From NCBI GenBank assembly GCA_902472795.1, contig CABROZ010000002.1, positions 1 to 48,596 of the forward strand: a stretch of 48,596 nt of DNA, given 5' to 3'. The notes under the pieces are model-generated. The model worked only from the letters and a program-made list of their open reading frames with translations. It was not told where the DNA came from and did no database searches. Shown here piece after piece: positions 42,871 through 48,596 of this stretch (positions are counted from its first letter, which is position 1; every line of letters starts with the position of its first letter). The translations under genes were made by a program, and so were the position numbers. Source of the DNA: an uncultured Bacteroides sp. GTDB taxonomy: Bacteria; Bacteroidota; Bacteroidia; Bacteroidales; Bacteroidaceae.

Positions 42871-43689
42871 ATGGATCCATTGCGCATCAGCCTTTTGCAA
42901 ACCAATATTGTCTGGGAAAATAAATCCGAGAATCTGCGTCGGCTCCACCGGCAACTACAGGAGCTTCACGGCCGGACAGACCTCGCCGTGCTACCCGAGA
43001 TGTTCTCTACCGGCTTCTGCATGTCTCCCGGTCCTTTAGCCGAAACCACCGATGGCAGAACCATTACCACCCTCCTCCAATGGGCACAACGCTATCAGAT
43101 AGCACTTGCCGGAAGCTTCATAGCCTGCCAGTCCACCCCTTCTTCGTCATCAGCCATGCGCTACTTCAACCGGGCTTTTTTTATCACCCCCGAGGGCGAA
43201 TGTCACTTCTACGACAAACGCCACCTGTTCCGCATCGGCATGGAAGGCGAACAATATACAGCCGGGCAAGACCGCCCCATCGTCACCTACAAAGGCTGGC
43301 ACATTCTCTTGCAGATCTGCTACGACCTGCGCTTCCCGGTATGGAGCCGTAACGTAAACAACGAATACGACCTGCTGATTTACGTAGCCAACTGGCCCAC
43401 GGCCCGTCGCCATGTGTGGGACGTCCTGCTTCAGGCACGTGCCCTCGAAAACCTCTGCTACACTTGTGGCATCAACAGAGTTGGCATCGACGGCAACGGA
43501 TTGCCTTACAACGGTGGCAGCACCCTGTATTCGCCCAAAGGGAAAATCTTAGCCGCCGTACCAGACGACAAGGAGGGCATTGCCACGGCAACACTCTCCT
43601 TCGACGACCTGAAGATGTTCAGGGAAAAATTTCCTGTCTGGCTGGATGCCGACAGATTTACTATTTCTTCAGATAATAATTCACGGTAG
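42871..43689 (+). CDS. Nitrilase-superfamily amidohydrolase (omega-amidase YafV-like)
   Basis: A 272-residue C-N hydrolase. The start at 42871 (MDPLRISLLQTNIVWENKSE) follows the acyltransferase stop by 19 bases; the longer frame overlaps that gene. The catalytic triad is visible: E43 in LPEMFSTGF, K116 in YDKRHLFRIG, and C150 in LLQICYDLRFPVW. The pattern and the phrase NRVGIDGNGLPYNGGST match the YafV/Nit2 omega-amidase branch, which removes the amide of 2-oxoglutaramate-type keto acids formed by glutamine transamination. Precise substrate is inferred. The 3' end overlaps the convergent SIMPL gene by 29 bases. Confidence 0.9.
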   Translation: MDPLRISLLQTNIVWENKSENLRRLHRQLQELHGRTDLAVLPEMFSTGFCMSPGPLAETTDGRTITTLLQWAQRYQIALAGSFIACQSTPSSSSAMRYFNRAFFITPEGECHFYDKRHLFRIGMEGEQYTAGQDRPIVTYKGWHILLQICYDLRFPVWSRNVNNEYDLLIYVANWPTARRHVWDVLLQARALENLCYTCGINRVGIDGNGLPYNGGSTLYSPKGKILAAVPDDKEGIATATLSFDDLKMFREKFPVWLDADRFTISSDNNSR

Positions 43690-44362
43690 TCACTACACGG
43701 ATACTCTTAATATAAGGTGTATTCGCATCACGGTCCGAAATCGTAAACTGTCCCTGCGAAGCATTCCTTATTTTACCTAACTTACTGTCCGAATCCTTGG
43801 CGAATTTTTCCGCTGCGGCACGTGCATTCTTGGTAGCTTCCTCTATCATCTGGGGCTTTACATCGTTCAGTCCCGTAAACTCGTAAACCACGCTGTAGCG
43901 GTAATCACCTCCCGTTATCGCAATGCCCTGCTTCATCAGTTCAGCCTGCTCCGACATCAGCTTGCGCACCTTGTCCACATTCTTCGACGTGACGGTAATC
44001 ACCGAAGTGGCATTGTAACGATAGTTCACGTTACGATCGGCATAACGCTCTGCCTGCATGTCAATAATCTCCGGTGGTGCGATGCTGATTTCTTCCTCAC
44101 CGATTCCGTTCGACTTCAGAAACTGAACAATCGCTTCGTTCTTCTGCTCCAGATTGGCATACAGCACGGCCGGATCATTCCCGATGTCCTTATACATCAG
44201 CGGCCACACCACCTTGTCTGCAGGCACTTCCATTTCGGCCAGTCCTTTTACCGTCACCACCCGATCCTTGTCTCTAAAATCATTGATACCGTTCCGTATC
44301 ATTACACCTAACATAATGATACCAATAGCGATAATAATCGCCTCAATTCTCCAGTTTTTCAT
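43661..44362 (-). CDS. SIMPL-domain (DUF541) protein
   Basis: A 233-residue protein with a single N-terminal membrane helix (EAIIIAIGIIMLGVMIRNGI), then the SIMPL domain: VVTVKGLAEMEVPADKVVWP, LKSNGIGEEEISIAPPEI, YNATSVITVTSKNVDKVRKL and ATKNARAAAEKFAKDSDSKL, the usual alanine-rich helix of the family. The protein is probably periplasmic and anchored. Its function is unknown; members have been linked to envelope stress or signalling only loosely. The stop lies within the 3' end of the convergent amidase gene (overlap 43661-43689). A large repeat-rich gap follows upstream of the gene. Confidence 0.86.
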   Translation of the reverse strand: MKNWRIEAIIIAIGIIMLGVMIRNGINDFRDKDRVVTVKGLAEMEVPADKVVWPLMYKDIGNDPAVLYANLEQKNEAIVQFLKSNGIGEEEISIAPPEIIDMQAERYADRNVNYRYNATSVITVTSKNVDKVRKLMSEQAELMKQGIAITGGDYRYSVVYEFTGLNDVKPQMIEEATKNARAAAEKFAKDSDSKLGKIRNASQGQFTISDRDANTPYIKSIRVVTTVNYYLKK

Positions 44363-44381
44363 GTTATTTCCTAATTTATTT

Positions 44382-44656
44382 AATTCAAGTTAAAGAAGTT
44401 AGAAGAAGTTATCGAGGGTGTGTCAAATTAGGAAACTGCTTTCCTTTAGGCACGGATTACACGGAATTTCGCGGATGATTATTCTTCTTTCTCGGTGTTT
44501 TTCCGTGTAATCCGTGCCTAAAAATAACAAGATGTCAGTTACTTTTAGTTTTGACACACCCTTTAGGAGTTAAAGCCAATAGATGAAGTGTATGGCCTGT
44601 ATCCTTTTCACAAAAGTATCGGCTTAACTTCTTAACTCCTCTAACTCCTGCAAGTT
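44382..44656. repeat. Nested inverted-repeat element with GTGTGTCAAA ends and 'CACGGATTACACGGAA' core
   Basis: Three nested layers. Inner: a perfect 22-bp inverted repeat beginning TTTAGGCACGGATTACACGG (44445-44466 and 44501-44522). Middle: GGGTGTGTCAAA (44416-44427) against TTTGACACACCC (44550-44561). Outer: GAAGTTAGAAGAAGTTA-like sequence on the left and TTAACTTCTTAACTCCTC on the right. The middle layer recurs at 48312-48477 with a different core. It occupies much of the 588-base gap between the SIMPL gene and nagA; the remaining 44657-44950 is AT-rich leader. Confidence 0.7.
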
Positions 44657-44874
44657 CAAAGATAGCTCTCTTCAAATCAGTACATTCGCACTTGAATATA
44701 TAACACAGACAGTTCCCAAAATACCTATTCGCTAAGTATTATTTTTAGATATTTAAGGTACGTTTCACAAACATTTAGAAATATAAAACTTTCTCTCCTC
44801 CCACAAATCATCAGCCATTTTGACTTTTTAAATAAAATCCGAGGCAAAAAAATACATAATAGGCAAAAAGTCCC

Positions 44875-44882
44875 TACATTTG
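44875..44882 (+). promoter_or_regulatory. Possible -7 box and operator-like palindrome for nagA
   Basis: TACATTTG matches TAnnTTTG and lies 69 bases ahead of nagA. Just downstream, GTTGT-CGT-ACAAC (44896-44908) is a perfect short palindrome in the leader, at a place where a repressor could act. No -33 element is clear. Confidence 0.4.
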
Positions 44883-44950
44883 TAACTTGAAGCAAGTTGT
44901 CGTACAACGACCTGCCCAATACTTAACATACTAACTAACCACTAAATCCT

Positions 44951-46117
44951 ATGTTGACTCAATTAATCAACGCACGCATCCTCACCCCCCAAGGATGGCT
45001 GAAAGACGGTTCCGTCCTGATACGGGACAACAAGATTCTGGAGGTGACCAATTGCGACTTAGCCGTCATCGGCGCACAGTTGGTCGATGTCAAAGGCATG
45101 TATGTCTTGCCCGGTGGCGTAGAGATCCATGCGCATGGCGGAGGAGGCCGCGACTTTATGGAGTGTACCGAAGATGCGTTCCGCACAGCCGTCAGCACCC
45201 ACATGCGCTACGGCACTACCAGTATTTTTCCAACCCTATCTTCTTCAACGGTTCCCATGATCGAACAGGCTGCCGACACCTGCACCAGACTGATGCAAGA
45301 AAAAGACAGCCCCATCCTCGGACTGCACCTCGAAGGCCACTACCTGAACATGGCAATGGCAGGCGGACAGATGCCCGAAAACATCAAGAACCCCGATCCC
45401 AACGAATACATTCCCATTGTCGAACGATGGAATTGCATCAAGCGCTGGGATGCCGCCCCCGAACTGCCGGGTGCCATGCAGTTTGGCAAATACATTTCCG
45501 CCAAAGGCATCCTTGCCGCCGTGGCACACACGCAAGCCGAATTCGAAGACATACGTACCGCCTACGAAGCCGGCTACACCCATGCCACCCATTTCTACAA
45601 TGCCATGCCGGGCTTCCACAAGCGCCGCGAGTATAAATACGAAGGCACCGTAGAGAGCATCTACCTGCTGGACGACATGACGGTCGAAGTCGTTGCCGAC
45701 GGCATACACGTTCCTCCCACCATCCTTAGGTTGGTCTATAAGATAAAAGGTGTCGAACGTACCTGCCTCATTACCGATGCTTTGGCCTGCGCAGCCAGCG
45801 ACAGCCACGAGGCGTTCGACCCGCGCGTCATCATCGAAGACGGCGTATGCAAACTGGCCGACCGTTCCGCACTGGCCGGTAGCATCGCCACCATGGATCG
45901 CCTGATACGCACCATGGTGCAGAAAGCCGATATTCCTTTGGCCGACGCAGTTCGCATGGCCTCCGAAACTCCGGCACGCATCATGGGTGTTTACGACCGC
46001 AAGGGTTCGTTGCAGAAAGGCAAAGACGCCGACATCATGGTCATGGACGACGATCTCAAGATCAGAGCCGTATGGTCGATGGGACGACTGATTCCCGAGA
46101 CTGATACGATTTCTTAA
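44951..46117 (+). CDS. nagA: N-acetylglucosamine-6-phosphate deacetylase
   Basis: A 388-residue amidohydrolase that removes acetate from GlcNAc-6-phosphate. The metal site begins with H60-x-H62 in GGVEIHAHGGGGRDFMECTE; next come YGTTSIFPTLSS, GLHLEGHYLN with the metal-bridging Glu, and the later His in AVAHTQAEFE and GYTHATHFYNAMPGF. VVADGIHVPPTILRL and LAGSIATMDRLIRTMVQ complete the family pattern. The length is normal. The stop codon lies at the edge of an AT-rich tandem repeat and the next gene, a NagB-like fusion, starts 204 bases later, so both may serve amino-sugar use or cell-wall recycling. Confidence 0.93.
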   Translation: MLTQLINARILTPQGWLKDGSVLIRDNKILEVTNCDLAVIGAQLVDVKGMYVLPGGVEIHAHGGGGRDFMECTEDAFRTAVSTHMRYGTTSIFPTLSSSTVPMIEQAADTCTRLMQEKDSPILGLHLEGHYLNMAMAGGQMPENIKNPDPNEYIPIVERWNCIKRWDAAPELPGAMQFGKYISAKGILAAVAHTQAEFEDIRTAYEAGYTHATHFYNAMPGFHKRREYKYEGTVESIYLLDDMTVEVVADGIHVPPTILRLVYKIKGVERTCLITDALACAASDSHEAFDPRVIIEDGVCKLADRSALAGSIATMDRLIRTMVQKADIPLADAVRMASETPARIMGVYDRKGSLQKGKDADIMVMDDDLKIRAVWSMGRLIPETDTIS

Positions 46118-46221
46118 GTTTTAAGTTTTAAGTTTTTGAGTTCTTAAGTTTTTAAGTTTTTGAGTTTTTAAGTTCTCAAGTTCTTGAGTTTTTGAGTTTT
46201 TGAGTTTGGAGTTTTTGAGTT
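46111..46221. repeat. AT-rich tandem repeat between nagA and the NagB-like gene
   Basis: About eight to nine imperfect copies of a 12-13 base unit, TTTTTGAGTTC/TTTTTAAGTT, with A/G changes in the core (TTAAG, TTGAG, TCAAG). It begins within the last codons of nagA (TCT-TAA-G) and runs for about 110 bases. Because AAG and TTGAG units alternate with CTTAAG-like palindromic centres, slippage is likely. Function unknown. Confidence 0.65.
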
Positions 46222-46321
46222 GATGGGGTGGTGTTGCAGATTTGAATTTTGCACCATCGGCGACCGGTCAGCTGAAGGACTCCCTGAAAAAGATGATAAC
46301 CATTTATAATATTCCAATTTT

Positions 46322-48313
46322 ATGAAAACCAATCTTAGTTCTCAAATTACCCTCAACCGGGTTTCTCCCAGGTACTACAGACCTGAGAATGCATTCGAAC
46401 GGTCAGTCCTCACCCGATTGGAAAAGATCCCGACTGACATTTACGAATCCCCCGAGGAAGGCGCCAATCAGATAGCCCTTGATATAGCGCAGATCATCCG
46501 CGACAAGCAAAAGGCCGGACGTTTCTGTGTGTTGGCACTGGCCGGAGGCAATTCTCCGCGCAATGTTTACTCTGCCCTGGTCCGCATGCACCGCGAAGAA
46601 GGGCTTAGCTTCCGCAACGTCATCGTATTCAACCTCTATGAATATTATCCCCTCGCCGAAAACGCCGTTAGCAGCAACCTCAATTCACTGAAAGAAATGC
46701 TGCTGAACCATGTCGATATCGACCCGCAAAATATATTCAGCCCCAACGGAAGCATTGCCAAAGACACCATCTTCGAGTATTGCCGCCTCTACGAGCAACG
46801 CATCGAGAGCTTCGGCGGCATCGATGTCGCCGTACTTGGCATCGGACGTGTGGGCAACATCGGCTTTAACGAACCGGGATCACGTCTCAACTCCACCACC
46901 CGACTGATACTGCTGGACAACGCTTCCCGCAACGAGGCTTCCAAAATGTTCGGAAACATCGAGAGTACCCCCATCAGCTCCATCACCATGGGCGTATCTA
47001 CCATCCTTGGTGCCAAGAAGGTGTACCTGATGGCATGGGGCGAAGAAAAGGCCCAGATGATTCAGGAGTGTGTCGAAGGCAACATCACCGACACCATCCC
47101 CGCTTCGTACCTGCAGACCCACAACAACGCCCACGTCGCCATCGACCTGGCAGCCGCCGCCTACCTCACCCGCATTCAGCGCCCGTGGCTGGTCACTTCG
47201 TGCGAATGGAACGACAAGCTCATCCGCAGCGCCATTGTCTGGCTGTGCCAGCTCACCGGCAAACCCATCCTGAAGCTGACCAACAAAGACTACAACGAAA
47301 ACGGCCTGAGCGAACTGCTGGCACTCTACGGCTCTGCCTACAATGTCAACATCAAGATATTCAACGACCTGCAGCACACCATCACCGGCTGGCCCGGCGG
47401 CAAACCCAATGCCGACGATACCTACCGGCCCGAGCGTGCCAACCCGTACCCGAAACGTGTCATCGTATTCTCTCCCCATCCCGACGACGACGTCATCTCC
47501 ATGGGTGGCACCATCCGCCGTCTGGTCGAGCAGAAGCACGATGTCCACATCGCTTACGAAACCTCCGGCAACATTGCCGTCGGCGACGAAGAAGTGATCC
47601 GCTTCCTGCATTTCATCAACGGCTTCAACCAGATCTTCAACAACAGCGAAGACCAGGTCATCAACGAGAAATACGCCGAAATCCGCAAATACCTGCGCGA
47701 GAAGCAGGATGGCGACATGGACACGCGCGACATCCTGACCATCAAGGGACTGATTCGTCGGGGCGAAGCCCGTACAGCCTGTACGTACAACAACATTCCC
47801 CTCGACCACTGCCACTTCCTCGACCTGCCCTTCTACGAGACAGGTAAAATCCAGAAAAACCCCATCAGCGAAGCCGATGTCGAAATCGTACGCAACCTGA
47901 TGCGCGAAGTGAAGCCCCACCAGATTTTTGTTGCCGGCGACCTTGCCGACCCGCACGGCACACACCGTGTCTGCACCGACGCCGTCTTTGCTGCCATCGA
48001 CCTCGAGAAGGAAGAAGGTGCCGAATGGCTGAAGGACTGCCGCATCTGGATGTACCGCGGAGCATGGGCCGAGTGGGAAATCGAAAACATCGAGATGGCC
48101 GTTCCCATCAGTCCCGAGGAACTGCGCGCCAAGCGCAACTCCATCCTCAAGCATCAATCGCAGATGGAGAGTGCCCCCTTCCTCGGCAACGACGAACGCC
48201 TGTTCTGGCAACGCAGCGAAGACCGCAACCGGGCTACCGCCAACCTGTACAACAAGTTGGGCCTGGCCAGCTACGAAGCCATGGAGGCTTTCGTCGAATA
48301 CATTCCTTTATAA
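46322..48313 (+). CDS. nagB: NagB-like (glucosamine-6-phosphate deaminase fold) / PIG-L deacetylase fusion
   Basis: A 663-residue two-domain protein. Residues about 25-290 align with NagB throughout (LALAGGNSPRNVYSALVRMH, GFNEPGSRLNSTTRL, SSITMGVSTILGAKKVYLMA), and residues about 375-600 form a PIG-L/LmbE-type deacetylase (VIVFSPHPDDDVISMGG, later ADPHGTHRVC). The canonical NagB catalytic residues are changed: the Asp of NMDEYVG is Y106 (NLYEYYP), and the Asp and His of GNDGHIAFNEP are V177 and N179 (GRVGNIGFNEP); only the Glu (E184) remains. In the PIG-L domain the metal-binding HPDD and a second His motif are intact. Databases call such genes nagB, but deaminase activity is doubtful. It follows nagA, so an amino-sugar substrate is likely. 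The fusion is common in Bacteroides. Confidence 0.85.
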   Translation: MKTNLSSQITLNRVSPRYYRPENAFERSVLTRLEKIPTDIYESPEEGANQIALDIAQIIRDKQKAGRFCVLALAGGNSPRNVYSALVRMHREEGLSFRNVIVFNLYEYYPLAENAVSSNLNSLKEMLLNHVDIDPQNIFSPNGSIAKDTIFEYCRLYEQRIESFGGIDVAVLGIGRVGNIGFNEPGSRLNSTTRLILLDNASRNEASKMFGNIESTPISSITMGVSTILGAKKVYLMAWGEEKAQMIQECVEGNITDTIPASYLQTHNNAHVAIDLAAAAYLTRIQRPWLVTSCEWNDKLIRSAIVWLCQLTGKPILKLTNKDYNENGLSELLALYGSAYNVNIKIFNDLQHTITGWPGGKPNADDTYRPERANPYPKRVIVFSPHPDDDVISMGGTIRRLVEQKHDVHIAYETSGNIAVGDEEVIRFLHFINGFNQIFNNSEDQVINEKYAEIRKYLREKQDGDMDTRDILTIKGLIRRGEARTACTYNNIPLDHCHFLDLPFYETGKIQKNPISEADVEIVRNLMREVKPHQIFVAGDLADPHGTHRVCTDAVFAAIDLEKEEGAEWLKDCRIWMYRGAWAEWEIENIEMAVPISPEELRAKRNSILKHQSQMESAPFLGNDERLFWQRSEDRNRATANLYNKLGLASYEAMEAFVEYIPL

Positions 48314-48477
48314 AGGAGAGTGTGCCAAAGCCAAAAGTGGCTGACCTTTTGTTATTTTGTCATTCTGAGCAAAGCGAAGAATCTCGAAAGCAGTTATTCA
48401 TGTATCAAGATCCTTCACTTCGTTCAGGATGACATTACATAATGAATATACTTTCCCATTTTGACACACCCTCCTTT
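48312..48477. repeat. Nested inverted-repeat element with GTGTGTCAAA ends and 'CATTCTGAG' core
   Basis: Outer arms AAAGGAGAGTGTGCCAAA (48312-48329) and TTTGACACACCCTCCTTT (48460-48477) pair with two mismatches in 18. Inner arms of 27 bp (48358-48384 starting TGTCATTCTGAGCAAAGCGA; 48408-48434 ending AGGATGACA) pair with five mismatches. The left end overlaps the NagB-like stop codon by two bases. Outer ends match those of the element near 44416-44561; the core is the widespread TCATTCTGAG...GAAGAATCT type. It may terminate the upstream transcript. Confidence 0.68.
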
Positions 48478-48506
48478 CCTGCCACTTTATTACAAATATT
48501 TTCCCG

Positions 48507-48596
48507 ATGAAGAAATTCGCGTTTTCTTTTCTCCTTTGCTTAGCAACCATTGGCCTGTATGCCCAGGACATCGAACGCAATGTCGAAGAACGGCTG
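48507..48596 (+). CDS. Start of a secreted protein (3' end outside window)
   Basis: Only 30 codons are visible. ATG at 48507 begins MKKFAFSFLLCLATIGLYAQ, a clear Sec signal peptide, followed by DIERNVEERL. The reading frame is open to the window edge. It lies 193 bases downstream of the NagB-like gene, beyond a repeat element, so co-transcription is uncertain. The family cannot be named from this fragment. Confidence 0.7.
   Translation, partial: MKKFAFSFLLCLATIGLYAQDIERNVEERL

Noticed and set aside
46880..48211. Long open frame on the minus strand opposite the NagB-like gene
   Set aside because: It is antisense to a well-supported gene, has a low-complexity V/D/G-rich translation typical of frame shadows, and shows no domain motif.

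Overview
This 48.6 kb window reads as ordinary chromosome of a Bacteroidales bacterium, most likely Bacteroides. The evidence is the F-type ATP synthase gene order (atpD-atpC-membrane protein-atpB-atpE-atpF-atpH-atpA-atpG), families such as DUF3667 and DUF4301, a pyrophosphate-dependent phosphofructokinase, TAnnTTTG promoter boxes, and a shortage of classical Shine-Dalgarno sites. No rRNA, tRNA, CRISPR array, phage or complete insertion sequence is visible.

Layout. 1-5.1 kb: truncated retropepsin-like protease, TonB-type outer-membrane barrel protein, AAA+/DUF4143 ATPase and a chloramphenicol-acetyltransferase-fold protein, all on the minus strand. 5.2-9.3 kb (plus): histidine kinase and response regulator, a small exported protein, and an AraC-type protein lacking its second helix-turn-helix. 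9.3-13.5 kb: PIF1-like helicase with an HRDC-like C terminus (minus), then a secreted carboxymuconolactone-decarboxylase/monooxygenase fusion and a flavodoxin lipoprotein (plus). 13.9-21.6 kb (minus): the ATP synthase operon, whose atpA has an in-frame stop. 21.9-27.5 kb: purT and a DUF4301 gene (minus), then a RelA/SpoT homologue and a DgkA-type kinase (plus). 27.6-32.8 kb (minus): MFS protein, panB, HAD hydrolase, GH25 lysozyme, PPi-PFK. 33.0-35.6 kb (plus): tandem DUF3667 paralogues. 35.8-41.6 kb (minus): a complete RND efflux operon. 42.0-44.4 kb: small protein, acyltransferase and nitrilase-family amidase (plus), convergent with a SIMPL protein. 45-48.6 kb (plus): nagA, a NagB-like/PIG-L fusion, and the start of a secreted protein.

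The genes are mostly housekeeping; no obvious new multi-gene system stands out. The unusual material is in the repeats and a few proteins. Three intergenic arrays each hold three short palindromes at a fixed 21-22 bp period, with unrelated sequences. A family of miniature inverted-repeat elements rich in GTTGAC occurs three times, one copy lying inside the outer-membrane barrel gene without breaking its frame. An inverted pair of CCTCTCCC palindromes supplies coding sequence to both the kinase C terminus and the regulator N terminus. Two compound hairpin elements share the same GTGTGTCAAA ends but have different cores. Among proteins, the NagB-like domain lacks canonical catalytic residues, the Rel homologue lacks the canonical hydrolase motif, and atpA carries what looks like a paired -1/+1 slip that creates a stop.
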